Notes: generated from the sequence alone by a model not told the origin. A stretch of 64,000 nucleotides of DNA from Symbiodinium natans (GCA_905221605.1 CAJNDS010002369.1:122001-186000), one strand, 5' to 3'; numbered from the stretch's first letter, positions 1 to 12,800 are shown. Numbers and translations: made by a program.

Positions 1-13
1 CAGCAGGTCCTCA

Positions 14-235
14 CTACTTGAGAGGCGCAGCGCCTTGCAGCATGGAGTCGTGCAGAAACTGCACGGCCTCTTTTGAACATGTGCGATGCCTTGCAAAAAC
101 TGCATCGACGGCATTGGGGACGCGCTCAGCGGCCGGCTCTTCTCGCCGCACCGAAGGTGGCAAACTCGACAACTCCACAGCCCTCGAAAGCTTTTCAAAT
201 TTGTCACATCTTCGGCTTGCTGGACTCTATGAGAT
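14..235 (-). CDS. Possible terminal exon of an unidentified gene
   Basis: On the minus strand a frame stays open for about 70 codons and ends at a TAG (14-16). Its composition is protein-like: a charged stretch reading KFEKLSRAVEL, then REEPAAERVPNAVDAVF, then SKEAVQFLHDSML. It has no ATG of its own, so it would have to be a 3' terminal exon entered by splicing; an AG lies just upstream near 228. It lies downstream of the RRM gene on the same strand and could be that gene's last exon, but the reading does not resemble an RRM. No family is recognised. The assignment rests only on open length and composition. Confidence 0.25.
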
Positions 236-1307
236 CTAGCCTCAGGCCTTGTACAGTGTTGATGGGACACTGAGGGCAGCAAGTGAAAAGCTGGCTGTTG
301 AAGAGTGCAATGCCAAACAAGACACATGCGCTTGCCATGCACCTCTACTTGCTATCCTACTCCTAGCTCCGGCCATGCCTTCGATCTGCCACGCGCGTCT
401 TTGTCGTCTGTGAGAATTTCCACGTGCAGCACCTCTTACCGTCATCAAGATGACTAGCCAAACAGGGCTTCAGGGTCACAGACCATGAAAATGTGTTTGG
501 AGGTGCTTCGAGCTGTCTCGGGTTGTGGCTTTGCAGGCTTTAACTAAGTTAGGATCACAAGCAAAATACGTCACCTCTCCGACCTGGCGCATGTGATCCT
601 GCGGACCGCCGGTGGGTGGCATGAACAATCATGTTGAGCCTGTTGAGCCTGTTGAGCAGAATCTAAGCAAGCTGTCCTTCAGCTGCTGCCAGGTCACGCT
701 GTAAGGCCTTGCCCCGACCCTCGACATCTCTCAACACCGCACCATCCTAAGCCTACCTTCGTATCGTGCGGGTAAGGACAAAAAAGCTGTTCTGTTTCTC
801 AGGCTGCAACAAATTTCCGGCCAACACTTTCGTGAACGGCTCCGAGCCTTGGGCAACAGCTCAGGCACACAATGACATGTAGGTAGACCTTGCTGACAAT
901 CTGAGCTTGTGTCCCTTGCGAAATGCAGGCCCTTGACCGGCCTTGGATCTCCAAAACTCACTTCAAAATTCGACGCACTTTTGACTCAAGTCTGCACATG
1001 TCTGCACCTTAAGCCAAAGCACAGCCATGGCCCTGGACCAAACCTCCACAATGCTTCTTCTTCAAGACGTGCTTCTTCTCAAACGTGTTTCTCAAAAGTT
1101 GCATTTTCGGTTTTGGGTGCTTGCATTTCCTGAGGCTAGGGCATCTCCTGGCCATGCTAGGGACTGCGGGCGGTTCGACCTGCGTGGAACTTCTGAGATC
1201 GCAGTGGCTACAGGGTAGGTTTGAAGGGCACCAAAGCTCTAACTCAGTTGAGCTCAGGCTCTTCATGGTGGGCTTACAAGTCTTATGCCTTAAGCTGTGC
1301 GTCGCAC

Positions 1308-4300
1308 TCTCTGTCCTCTCGGACGAAGATCTTGCGGCCTCGAGGCATGCCACACAACACGGCACACGTCTGGCATCATCTTCATGGGCATCTTCATCTT
1401 CATATCTTCATGTCTGTGAGATTGTAGGGGTTCAGAAGTTCAAGACATCTCGGCAGCCAAAGCTCCAAGGATTTCAGTGCCAGTAAGCTGCTCGATGGCA
1501 GCCTGTGCCTGCTCGCGTGTAACTGCTAAATACTCATCAATGCTGCAAAAACGATGCGCAGTTGCATGAAGACCATGCGATGTCGCCAGTTTTCCGGGTC
1601 AAAAGAGGCAGCTCAAAAGAAGGACTCTCAGAGCTCAACAACCCTCTGTCTTCAATGTGCAGCGTTAGAGCAGATTGAGCCTCCTCTTTCGTGTTGAACT
1701 CCACAATACCGGCACCTTGTTTCATAAGGGGCAGTCATTTTTATGGAGCTGTGCAAGCCGCCTCATGTCCAGATAAGTCCACAGACCTTTTGATCGAGAT
1801 CCCTCAAAGTTGCCCTCGCTCAAGATATCTGCTCGCTTCACCTTCGGCGCACGGCTCCCTCAGTCACTTACTCAGACTTACTCTACGTGTCCCAGGAATG
1901 TGCAAGCTACCCAAGAGCCATCTCGTCAGCCTCACCCACAGATCTGAAGTGGTCTTTCAGGTCCTGACCGGTGTGGTGAAGAGCTGGCTCGCAAACGAAT
2001 CAGGCAAAGAGGGGTGATCTCGGGAGATCTCGCCTTCCACGTGGCAATCCAGGCCAGATTTCCGACGTAAACTCGGCAGTCCTGGGACTGAGGAGAAGAT
2101 TAATAAAAAGGGGGGGCAGTATGGCTCAGCATGGGCGTCGCTGACGTTGACGTGGCACTTGACACCTCCGTAAGCAAAGGTCTGTATGACTCCAGGGCTT
2201 CAACAGTATTAAACCGTGAACTGATGTCAGCCGTTCCCGTGCCTTCTCAGCCTAGGCTGACAGCCGGGACACGGAATGTCAGCAACGACGGCTTCGGGAG
2301 GCTTTGCCGAGTAGAGCGGCTAGCAATGCTGCCTTCTTGCGCGGTGATTATCTCGCCTTTCTTGCGCCGCGACTTCTTCGTGGAGGCGAAAGTAGCTGTG
2401 AGGACGGATGAGAGCTCAAGGCTGATGCTGTGAAGAACAGATGCCTTTGGTCAGTTGCGCAAGCGCCCCCCCCTCCCCCTGCCTCCGTCGGGGTGCTGTT
2501 TAAGCAAGGGCCCGCTGCCAGAAAAACAAAAGAGCAAGCGCTACGTTCCGTCCCACACAGCGTCCGGTCAATGCTTCCACACATCGGACACGCGAACGGA
2601 CAGGCCCTCTGCACAGCGGCTGTCTCAGCGAACAGCGTGCACAAAGCTGCCGCGTTCGTGCTCTGTTGGTTCTGCTGGTCTGCCGCCACTGACATGAATT
2701 CCAAGCCAGTGTTGGGAATCGTGTTGTCTGGCGTTCAACACCTGCAACACTGTGCGACTCTGTGCTTGTTGCGGCTTGCTGCGCAACCATGATGATTTCA
2801 GCGCGGGACGGTGGAGTCGCGTGGGCTTCTGCACGGAGCATGCGTGCAAACGTGTGCAAACCAGACACGCGCATGCCAGCGGTGGGCAAAGGGCTTTACT
2901 AGGAGGGAAAACGCTCGTGGGTCGCAAACGGCGACAGCCTTTAAAGAATGCTAAACTATCGCCACACTCTCCACCTCCTTGCGCGGCGCCTCTGATGGCT
3001 CTGATGGGGGTTCACGGGGTTCACGCAAAATCCGCCAGCTCAAGGTTGCAGCAGCGACATTGGTAAACATGTTACGGCCAGGTTCAATTGATTTGCTCCC
3101 AGCCCATTCTACAGATTTACAACACTTCAACACACTTCAAAGGAGAACAACACAATTCGAGAACTGCTCCTTTCGCTCGCTGGTGCTCTGGTCTACCCGG
3201 TCCTGGCAACGTTGCAGAGTCTTGGGACCCGGGAACTTGGGAGACATTTCTCGGGCGCTCACATGGGCTCACTGGCATGTGGAGTTCTGCAAGCATTAAA
3301 CGGGCATAATGGTTCCTGTACGTTCCTGTGGATATTGGACAAGGGGGCCTCCCGCACAGCGATCTGCCTTCCTGATAGCTCGGAGTCGTTCAGCTCCAGC
3401 ACCTCGATACACGAAAATTCTTCACAGCCATCTCCTTTTGCCACTCCCAAAATTCCCAAACACGACAAGACAGCAAACTCAATTTTTTTCACGTCCTCAC
3501 GCATTTTAGCACATCAGGGCTCCCCTCGGTGACCGTGCTCTCCTTCTCAGATTCTCTCCGTTGCGATGCGCCATGGATCGCCATGGTCAGAGTCTTCAGA
3601 GATGGTTCAAAAGGGGCCCCAAAGTGGCCTCTTGTCGGAAGGCCATGGGCCTCTTGCGCCTCTTGGGCCTCTTTGGCCTCTTGGGCTCTTGGGCATCAAG
3701 TCCTGCAGCAACTCCCTGCAAATCCTGCGCCTAACTCCTGGATTCGATACTTCCTTACTTCCTTGCTTACAGCTTCTCAGGCTTGTCCGGTTGGACTCGA
3801 ATTAACGTGGTGCCGGGGCCATGTTCCTGCATTTCAGAGCCCCGATCAGCTTCCACGGGTTCTTCAGGTTTCGTGCCTCTAAGCTGAGGCCTGCAGTGCT
3901 TGCAGGAAGCTCAGGGCACCACCGCCCGTTGTGCATCCTCCAGCCGTCGGAAGGCCACCAAGCCGCATCCACGTGAGCGCCCGCTCTCCTGCAGACACAG
4001 CTTACACAGCGAGATGCAGCAAAATCAAAAAGGAGACATATAGAGAGAGCGAATCAGAGTGGAGAGAGGAACTGCGAAAGAGGAGCCCATCTCCAAGATC
4101 AACGCGAGCTGATGTGACTAGTAGAAGACTTCGACTCGACTACGAGACAAGGTGAAGGTGATATAAGGTGATAGGACAAGGTACGAGCAGGAGTAGACGG
4201 ATGGCAGGGTGAGATGGGAGCAAGAACGACGAGATGTTGTCCACTCGAATACCATACGGAAGAATGAAGGCGAATGAGCCTTGCAAGTTGCCTGCATTGC

Positions 4301-4777
4301 TGCATCGCTCCTCTGTGAAGATATCAGCATACACCACCTCCCCAACAGACTTCATATGGTCCTCCAGCTCCACAGGCAAGATGCGCTTAAGGAGATGCGT
4401 GGGCTGCAATCAGCTGCAACGAATAGCAGGGTGTCAGCACCAGGGCCTTCAACTCTTGCCATTGTACATGCCAAGGAAGATTGCTGACATAGACTCGGTT
4501 CTCCACCTCGGAATCCCGGAAGTTGCAGCAAGGCGCGGCGGCGCTTTTGAGAGTTGAGTTCGGGCTGTTCTCTCGACAAAGTCGAGGACAATGTCACAAA
4601 TGAGCTCCCCGCCGGGCCATGCATGACAGGCATCCTGCCACCCTTTCCATAGCCTCCATAGCCTCCATATGGTCCATACACCTGCTCATTGGGGCGCAGG
4701 AGATTCAGAACATTTCAGAACAGACGCAAAGAGGAAATCTGTCACCGGGCTGTCAGTGCCTGCCCCCAGCCCTTCAT
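1308..4777 (-). CDS. Multi-exon RRM RNA-binding protein (Gbp2/hnRNP M-like RRM)
   Basis: Exons read on the minus strand: 4777-4760 (start MKGWGQ), 4681-about 4608 (Gly/Tyr-rich, VYGPYGGYGGYGKGG), 4506-4447 (RVYVSNLPWHVQWQELK, the RNP2 strand), 4361-4311 (MKSVGEVVYADIFTE), 1716-about 1660 (AGIVEFNTKEEAQSALTL, RNP1 strand and helix 2), 1542-1466 (AVTREQAQAAIEQLTGTE) and 1338-1308 (GRKIFVREDRE, last strand). Together they form a canonical RRM. The pattern NLPW..WQ.LK, ADI, KIFVRED resembles the Gbp2/hnRNP M type, which binds RNA or G-rich single strands; exact partners are unknown. Phase is consistent for exons 3 to 4 and 6 to 7. Donors include GC (after 4760 and 4447) and GA (after 4311 and 1466). 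The roughly 2.6 kb intron between 4311 and 1716 may hide a small exon, because the phase across it does not close. Unlike genes after 17.7 kb, its introns carry no telomere-type array. Confidence 0.75.
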
Positions 4778-6540
4778 CTCAGCAGCAGTCTCAGCCACGG
4801 CTCATCCAGCTTGGCCTCCCCTTGTTTGTTGCGCGCGAACAGCTGGTTTCATGCTGTGGGAGGTGGTACGATGTGGCCGATGTGGTACAGCTGCCGAATC
4901 GTGTCAAACGATATCAAGCTGCATCTGTAGGCTTTAGACTTGGGCTCATGAAGAATGCTGGCGTTACTTCACTTGAGCAATTTCAGTTCCCAAGCCGTAT
5001 ATGCAGCTACACTTGGCTAGATTCACTCAACAGGCGAGCCTTGGCAAGCGCACGCCGACTTTTTTTCGAGGTGCAGGCTCTGTATGTTGTGGCATGTTGC
5101 ACATTGGCAAGCATGTCATTATTGAAGTACAGGTGCCAAAAGCTGCTGCAACTTCAAACAGCTATGTAGGGTGTACTGCTCTGCGACGACTCAAGAGTTC
5201 AGGTCAAAAACAGGCTGCGGAAGCAGGATGAACCAGGCTAGTATGCTGGAAACATGGTGAGAGGGCAGCGGCTGGCGTTCTTGTGAAAGAGAAGTGCAAC
5301 ATGGCCGCTTGCGTTGGGCAATCGCTTTGCATCAAATGGTCAAGAGTTATCGGCCGTGTGGCACTTGCGTGCAACAGCATGCTACAGTGTGCTACCGATC
5401 CTGCTGTCATTCCCAAATGAAACATCCATCAGTCGGGGGCACCATCCTGGAGTCGAGCGAAGGCAAATGTTCAACAATCGTCGTGAAGAGATCTTGACTC
5501 GGGCGCAGGTCTGTACGTTTCTGCACCACAGCCATTATTGCATTGCGCCCTTGACGCTCGTCCTTCCGTTCTCCTTTTGTCACTGCAGTCTCTTCAGTCT
5601 CCTCTCCAGTATAACCCGGAGCATCCCGAAACGAAGGCCACAGCCCTCAGCCGCTTCAGCCCTTCACACTCAGGCCCTGGCCTTCCGCTAACTTCATTCA
5701 GCTTGCCCCTAGGTCCTAGGTACCTACCTAGTTGTTTCCTAGTTCGCGCAGGCATCTTCCCTGTGTGAAGCTTCGTGTTCCAGCTAACCTTCGAGGGGCC
5801 TGCAGAATGTCGAGGAGTGAACAGAATGTCGCAGCATGCACATTTGTCCAATGAGCTTGGTTCGCAGAATAGGTATGGCCCGCAGACTTCCTTCCTTTCT
5901 GTGGATGTCTTTCTCGATAAGCAGTGCACTCCTTTTGCCAAAGGGCCCTTGCGGGACGTGCAGTTGGATAGCATGAAAAGGCCACTTGCGCTTGTCACTT
6001 GTATAACACACAAAAAGAACTGGAAATCAAAGAGGAGCAGAGGAGCAAAGAACCCTTAAACAGATCCCAAACACTGCCCCTCCCCCCCTTGGCAATCGGG
6101 ACCCGAATTTAAAGCTGAGCTCTGGGGTTCCCAGTATGAGCCCCTAATTTGGGTCCCTTGTTATACAACTTATACAACCCTTATACACACTTTTTATAGT
6201 ACGGGCCCACACTTCGGATCCCTGTAGACAAGGGTAAGGGACCATACTAAGGGCCCACGGTTCCAACCTTACAGTAGATGAGCCCTGTTGAATACACTGC
6301 GCTGCTCAGGGCCCTTGGCTTCTCATGGTATTGAAAAGTTGTGGTAGAGAGCGTTTGGTTCAAGAAGGTGCACACAAGCACTGCAAACATGGCCGTGTCT
6401 CATCAACTGCTTCGATCTGCCTAGCAGTTCCTGTCCTCCATCTGGTCATCAAACTATGTGGAAGTGGTCGACTGCGGAAAGGAGCATGCCACCCCTTAGC
6501 AGATATGAGCACATCGAACTTGCCACTTCATCGAAATCCT
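4778..6540. other. No gene resolved
   Basis: A plus-strand frame of 166 codons (4669-5169) overlaps the RRM exons and has no recognisable domain, so it is treated as chance. A pyrimidine-rich stretch lies near 5560-5620. About 6050-6320 contains short direct and inverted scraps such as GGGACCC and ATTTAAAGC, which recur near 34,930. No splice-consistent exon with a recognised motif was found. Confidence 0.4.
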
Positions 6541-6542
6541 AA

Positions 6543-6722
6543 CTGCACTGGCCGTCTGAGAGTATTGAGAGTTTCGAGTATGTCTGGGCTGCCCTGCAGG
6601 TTCTGCTGGCAGCTGCCACTGCCAAGCATGCCTGTGTTGTCGACTTGCTCTGGAACCCCGTCCTTTTAATGCAGATACCCGGTAGCATTTTGTGGCTGCT
6701 CATCTTCCTGCCTGGGCGGTAG
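6543..6722 (+). CDS. Possible exon of an unidentified alpha-helical protein
   Basis: A plus-strand frame reads SESIESFEYVWAALQVLL followed by AAATAKHACVVDLLWNPVLL and then a hydrophobic run, ending at TAG (6720-6722). A helix of leucines and alanines followed by a CVVDLL-type turn is typical of HEAT or armadillo repeats, and it loosely recalls the large endosomal protein RME-8/DNAJC13. That name is only a suggestion. The upstream codon in this frame is a stop, so the segment would be entered by splicing. It would be one of the few plus-strand exons in the first 16 kb. Confidence 0.3.
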   Translation: MHWPSESIESFEYVWAALQVLLAAATAKHACVVDLLWNPVLLMQIPGSILWLLIFLPGR

Positions 6723-7201
6723 ACGGCGTCCTTAGGAGGTTGAAGGCACCATGTCTGCACCCAGCACACCAAACACAAGATAACACAAGGTGGTTGGGAG
6801 CTCGAGATTCGAGGCGCGTGTGGGCTATGAGGGCCTTAGGGACCCTTGGGAAGGCTTGGGGTGCATGACAGGCCGCTGCCACACAGTTCATGTACGGTGG
6901 GCATCGCCCGACGTTGATGTAGTGGTACTGCGCCGCCGCCTTCGAGGTTGACATCTCCAGGCACATTCCGTGTGTCAGAAGCCGACATCTCCAGACCTCA
7001 AATCTCCTCAAACTCAGCGTACAGAGCTGAAGAGCAATTGCCTTGCCGCAGCGCTGGCCTCTCTGCACCTCGAAAGCTGCCAAATTTTTAGAAGGGGGTG
7101 GGGGGTGGGGATTCCCCAGTGTCGAAGGACTGCGATGAGAATGAGGACAAGGAGAAGACAGAGTGAAAGGATGATTATGATGTACAATGTACAAATGCCC
7201 G

Positions 7202-7326
7202 TGTGCCCAGGTGCTGCACCAGATGCGCCATGCAGGTTCCGATATCGCCTGCTTGAGGAGGGCCCTGCACAAACGGCTGTGTGGCTGTGTCTGGCCAAAC
7301 AACTATTTCAGACTATCATTCTATGA
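7202..7326 (+). CDS. Possible exon, same strand as the 6.5 kb segment
   Basis: The plus-strand frame contains FRYRLLEEGPAQTAVW followed by LCLAKQLFQ and ends at a stop at 7324-7326. The reading is amphipathic and protein-like and lies 480 bp downstream of the 6543-6722 exon in the same orientation, so both may belong to one gene. A second plus-strand frame overlaps it (HQMRHAGSDIACLRRALHK), and frame choice is uncertain. No family is recognised. Confidence 0.25.
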
Positions 7327-7329
7327 TGC

Positions 7330-8690
7330 TAAACCATCCGCCGAGACTTCGGGCCGTAGTAGTTCGGGGAGCACCCCGACCACGCAGCAGCCTTCAGGAA
7401 CGAGGGTCCAGAAACCCCCCTTTCCGTTGCCCAACGCTGCGCCAGCAGCGCGAGGGTGTTCCCCCCTCACTCCCCCCCTGCCCTTAACCACGTAGCTTTT
7501 GGTAAGTGCCCTTGACCGCTTGGCCACTGCAATAGCTCGGCGCACAGGTTGCAATCTCACGGCCCACTGAACCCACTCCCGCTCTGGAGTTTGGTCAGAA
7601 TTGATCCCTGCCGAGAGCGTCCTCTTAATACTAACTAACCCTACAGTATCCACCGCCACTGGCAACGGACGCCCTTACCGCCTTGCCAGCTTTACCGAAA
7701 GGCTGATTGCAAGCTCTCACTTACCGACTGGCCCCACTCCCTTTGTTGGTAGCCCTTGGACCTATGTACCTGTATGGACCTTGAGTGGACCCCAACACCG
7801 TCCACCCCAGTGAGCCTTGTTCTGGGAAGGCCCCTGGATGATCTGGAATCCATTCTTTGTGAAATCTGAAAAACTCTCTGGTAGTCTCATATGTTTGATA
7901 GGGGGGACAGTACTGGCAGTTAGCCGGGCTCTTGTAGGCAAGGTCTCCCAATTTTTATTTGAGCAGGGCCTGAGCAGGGCAGGTGCAGTTGCCCCTATCC
8001 GCACTCGCAAACCCGCTGCGGATGAAATATGCGAAAGTGCGGCTACAAGTACCCCGACTTAGAGAGAGGTCCTCCTTGGCATGTGTTAGGAACTGTGTAC
8101 CTGCTTCGGCAAAAGAGATTGCCTGGCCAGGCTGCGTAGCGAGAAAATTAACCCGTGCAACTCCGTGTAACCCTATATCGTTGCGAGAACTACTCGAAAG
8201 TAGGGATCACCTGGCCTGATACCCATTCCGACGGTGTATGTAGCAGCCATTCCAGGGAGCCTTTGCAGACCGCAAAAACTCCCGGCATCCGGCAAAACCC
8301 TCTTTCTGCAAAAGTGAAGCAGATTAAAACATGTCGACCATGCTTAGTGTCTCAGTCTGACCATGCACACTGCGCCGAATCAAGGACCCAGCACATGTCT
8401 TGGACGTGGCAGGGAAGCAGCGTGCCCCTTCTGCCAAGTACTTCGACGGGTCGTCACCTTCCCGTCCAGTGCACTGAGAATTGATATCAAAACTGCATTT
8501 AATCATTTGAACGTCCCAGTGCAGAATTGACCAAAAAACGATTATTTGACCAATGCTCCCCACCGGGCAGTAAGGATTGGGCTGGTCCATTTCTGGAAAT
8601 TCGCGCCCAGGGCAATCGCGGGCTGCGTTGCCTGCGGGCTTGTGTCGTTTCACTGCTAACTTGGTCATAGGCGCTGGCTCTCGCGAATGA
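7330..8690. other. No gene resolved
   Basis: No frame on either strand shows a recognisable motif or a convincing splice-bounded exon. It may be intron or intergenic sequence. Confidence 0.35.
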
Positions 8691-8696
8691 CTTCTC

Positions 8697-8773
8697 TTGC
8701 GTGCTTCCTTGGGGGGGGGGGGCGCCCCAAGGGGCATACTTCTTTCTTTCTTTCATGGGGCCTGAGGCTTCTT

Positions 8774-8815
<42 letters not shown>

Positions 8816-9060
8816 CGCTTGGCCCCCTCCCGAAGGAGAAGGCCGCCCCCAGGGGCGCGCGAAGTCCACGGTCCGTTGGTGCGGCTTCCACGTGCTTCTC
8901 TCTCTCTCTCTCCACACGCTAGGCCCCCCAGAGGGGAGCCGCCCCGAAGGGCGCGAGAGTCCCATGTCTATCGTTTGCTTCACGTGTTTCTCTCTCGCTC
9001 TCTCTCTCCCTCACGCTTGGCCCCCCAGAGGTTCTCTCTTCTTCTTCTTCTTCTTTTTCT
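8697..9060. repeat. Cluster of pyrimidine microsatellites and G/C runs
   Basis: Contains a G run (about 8711-8722), TTTC repeats, a (CT)n tract at about 8779-8812, a second (CT)n near 8898-8912 and further CT and CTT tracts near 8988-9060. Between the tracts a degenerate block recurs about three times, with words such as CTTGGCCCCC and CCCCAGAGG followed by GCGCGAG. This suggests a roughly 100 bp tandem unit carrying a CT tract. Long open frames here are products of the dinucleotide repeats. Confidence 0.8.
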
Positions 9061-9187
9061 CGTTCTTCGAAGAGCCCCCCAGAGAACCCGACTACGGGGG
9101 CCCACTGCTCCATCCAGTCCGAATGACAAGGGGGCCTCTCTCTCTTGCGTCTGAGGCAATGGCTGGAATCATCGGACTGTAGCCAGG

Positions 9188-9298
9188 ATGAACCATCGGG
9201 TGAACCATCGGGTGGACCATGGGGTGGACCATCGGGTGGACCATCGGGTGGACCACCGGGTGGACCTCCGGGTGGACCATCGGGTGGACGACCGGGTC
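9188..9298. repeat. 12-bp minisatellite
   Basis: About nine tandem copies of a 12-bp unit (GGTGGACCATCG and one- or two-base variants). Because 12 is a multiple of three, both strands stay open, giving Gly/Pro-Ser repeats on plus and Val-His-Pro-Met repeats on minus. This explains the open frames without a gene. Confidence 0.85.
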
Positions 9299-9792
9299 AT
9301 GAGCGACCGGACTGTGTGCAGGTGCTGATCCTGCGGGATATGTTGCTGCAGCATCCAAGTCGTGTCTCCGCTACAGCAGACGCCATTCTAAAGGCTAGAG
9401 TTTTGAGGATTGCGGTCTAAAGCCAGTCCTCGTAGCAGCACTCCACGCTTCATTTGGCAATGGCCACTCATGCCTCGGCAGAAGAGAAGGGATTTCAACA
9501 TAGATCTCCGACAGATTTCGAGAGGTACCTTCACCCTTGCACCGTGCTTTGCACATGCTCATATGAGCAGCCGCGAAGATTCTTCGTGGGGTTTCGCTTC
9601 TGGGGTAAGGGGAGGGGGGGAGGCTATTGTTTTACAGGACTCCGGCTCAATGCTGCTACGACACCTATCGCTTTACTACTGCATTCGAGGTTCCGGGCTT
9701 CGTTTCCACGTGGGAGCTAAGGCTGAAGTTTCGAGATTGAGCTGGTGGCCACATGGGTATCGCTTTGGGTATCGCTCTGGAATAGGACCCAA

Positions 9793-9794
9793 CC

Positions 9795-9825
<31 letters not shown>

Positions 9826-9835
9826 AAAAAAAAAA
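9793..9835. repeat. Poly-C tract joined directly to a poly-A tract
   Basis: About two dozen C residues are followed without a break by about twenty A residues. Composites with the same C-to-A order and strand occur near 41,716-41,741 and 50,765-50,793, and a shorter one near 52,388-52,413. No target-site duplication was identified. Confidence 0.8.
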
Positions 9836-9839
9836 CGTG

Positions 9840-12800
9840 TGCGCAAACAGAGCCTACACTCCCAACACTGAACTTTCACCGTGCAGCCTGCATCTCCCTA
9901 GATAAAAGCCGGAAGGTTTAGGGTTCAGGGTTTGGGGTTCATGACTGGCTCGTGTCCAAGCTTGTTTCAGTCCGCATAGGATCTGCGCTACACGCCTATG
10001 CCGCTCTCTTATTATTGAGGGCATCTCTTTTGGGGGAGGCCTAGCGCTTTCCGACGCTTCAGGTATGAACATGAGGCCTTACCTCCGCCACAAGAAAACT
10101 CCTTCAACGTAATGAGACTCATATCGTAGAGAATGGCAACAGCTACAATACTGTGCACGAATCCACCCAAGACACAGTCAAGTGAGCTTGCGCACTGGTG
10201 ATAGTCTCCATTGTCTGCCTTACACAGTGCCCAGCTTTCGACTCGATCTAGGCGTGAGTGCCGCATCTGACTCACACAGTGACAATGCTTCTGTGATGCC
10301 GCAAACCTGCTCTTCCCTCTCTGATAGACTCCGAAACAGACAGCAGCCCCAATGATGGATCAGATACGACCGGACAAAACCTAAACCAAGACCTCGATAT
10401 GAATCGTGAAGCTGTTTTTGTGATGTCACTTCATGGATTTGTAACCATTCCCTCTCATACTCGTACTCATAACCTCCAACCTGTCCACACATGGACATGA
10501 CGATGCATTGCCACCGACATGCAGCCGAAAGGCATGGCCACAGAAGTCTCCTCGGCTACGTTGCACGGAAGCGTAGAAGCGCGGGGCCCTCTGTCTAAGT
10601 ATGCGACGGCCTACTCGAGGGTGTTTTGTCGCCGCCTTTGCCGAGCAGCAGGGCTCAGCAACCTTTCTCCCACGAGCCGAATCTGCAATCGTTTCAAAAA
10701 GCACCATGTCTGCTTCCATTCTTGCCGACGAGTGGACGAAGTGTCAGGAAATGTCACGAACAGAAAGGCCACAGGCGTATGGATTTCCAGCAAGGGTGGT
10801 TTGAGGCGGAAGGCCATGTGCCGACAATCTGACAGGCGCCGTTTGGACAACCCAATGCAACCCATGCCCTTACTCCAACTCAGGCCAGTGTCCAACGTTC
10901 ACTTTGGTCACGGACTCCGCCACGACAGAGGCGATCGCGAGCAGAAACTTAGAATTCACGATGCCAAGCAAATGTCTCCAAGAACTTCAAGACGTGAAGC
11001 AGCACAGTGCACTCTGGCCACTGTTTGCACAACGTTACCATGACAACACATGTCTCATTGATGCACTCGGATAGCTGTCCTGCACTATCGGGGATAACTC
11101 AAGGTGTATGTCTCAAGGTGAAAAGACGCCTCGAAACTACCCACACCGTACCCACAATGTACTCACAGATAGGTATCCTTGACCTCTGAAGTCCTGCACC
11201 AAGGTCACTGGGAAAATTGAGGCAAACACGCTGCTTTTGAAGAGCATTTTGTGCTCGGGCGGCCTGGGACACGCGAGTCTTACGTCAGAAGTCCAAGTGA
11301 AGAATAGATTGCAATATGCTGCAACCACTTTCCTCTCACAAGCCCAACAGCACGCACGTTCACCTCCTTGTTTTACCGAGGCAGGGGCTCAAACGTCACA
11401 GGAGTGTCGGGCAGGATCACAGGTCCACAGCTGCTGGCGATTGAGTGATTGGAGTGTTTGAGCCAGGCAGCCAGGCAGCCGCAATCGAACTTACAACACT
11501 TTACAGGAACTCTCAGGCATCAAGATTAGACGTAAGACAACAGACTGCGACGTGAACACTGCAGCACAGTGTCGTGTTAAGCCTCGCATGATTGTCAGGG
11601 ACTGGCACTACCAGTTCAAACGTGGTCGGGATCGGCTTGTCATGGCAGCCGAAGATGATCAGAATGCGTCTTGCCCACGCTGCAGATGCTATGCCGCGGC
11701 ATCGACGGCCGCCCGACCAAATTGCAAGTAAGGCGGTCCTCAAGCCCATGGCATGTCGCGGCAGCTTAAGCAAGATTCTGGACGATTCCGGCTTCGCGGT
11801 TCTCATAACAGTCATAACACCGATCACAGGGCCCCTGCTCGCAACAATGCCAAGGCATTCTTTGAGCTTGGCTTGAGAATTGAGGAAGAAAGATGCAGCT
11901 GTGAACCTTTGCATCACGCACAGGGCAGGACTCTGAATGGATTTAGATGGATTTAGGGCTTAGGATGTTCTGTTTCGTTTTGTAGTGCCTTCTGCTCTTC
12001 CTATGATTAGAGATTGGAGCTCCAGCTCAGGCCAGCCCCTTGAGCGCATTCCCAATAAACTGACTTGCGCATTTTCAATTCCACTTGTTGAGGCACTTCT
12101 GGCTGCGGACCATTGCCCTGTCGCGATGAAGTAGAGACAAGCGCGACTCGATGCCTAGCAGCACGTCGCTGCGACTCAAACTGTCAAACGATTAAAGCTG
12201 GAACAGCTGCCAACATCTGCTCAAGGACTACCATGTGCTTGTCGTGCCGCGACCTTGCGATGAGAGTTCAGCTATCAATGGGCTCTTCCTCGTTTTCTTA
12301 TACGAAGGACTGAGAAACAACTGGCTGTGCTGATGAGTCAGCCCTCCCAGATATTTTGAGAGGACGCATGTTTAACTCAGGCTGCAACAAAGCAACATTC
12401 GGCTCTGTGCTTGTGGGCTCTCATCACTAAAGTTCACCCTTCCCACGCAGGCAGCAAGTAACCACCAAGCGAAAGAAGGTACAAGAACCCCCAAGACAGA
12501 AAGCGCCACCAACCACCATTGTGAAGTAGCGATTAAACATTGCTTCTGCCCTTCACCATGCCATGCCTGCAACACAGGTGCCACCTCATTGCAACTCCTC
12601 TGCCTGCTGCAGCTATACGGCCATTCCGAGCCATTCCTCATTCCTCTTTGGCACGGGATGGCACGTGATGGCACTGGCCAACTCCCGGGGCTCCTGCGGC
12701 ACCTTAACTTCGTGAAAGCCGGACGAACCTCGAGAGCAGTGGAACGCAAAGAACATCACAGCGGAAGAAGCGGTCTATGAGAACAGTCTTACGCTTTAAT

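Noticed and set aside
4669-5169. 166-codon plus-strand frame
   Set aside because: It lies antisense over the first two RRM exons, which are strongly supported, and has no recognised motif.
9092-9358. Val-His-Pro repeat frame that could be taken for a structural protein
   Set aside because: The 12-bp minisatellite explains it on both strands.
11513-11917. 134-codon minus-strand frame
   Set aside because: Overlapped by a plus frame that ends at a GTAAGG donor and has better composition. Neither is certain, so only the plus reading is listed, at low confidence.
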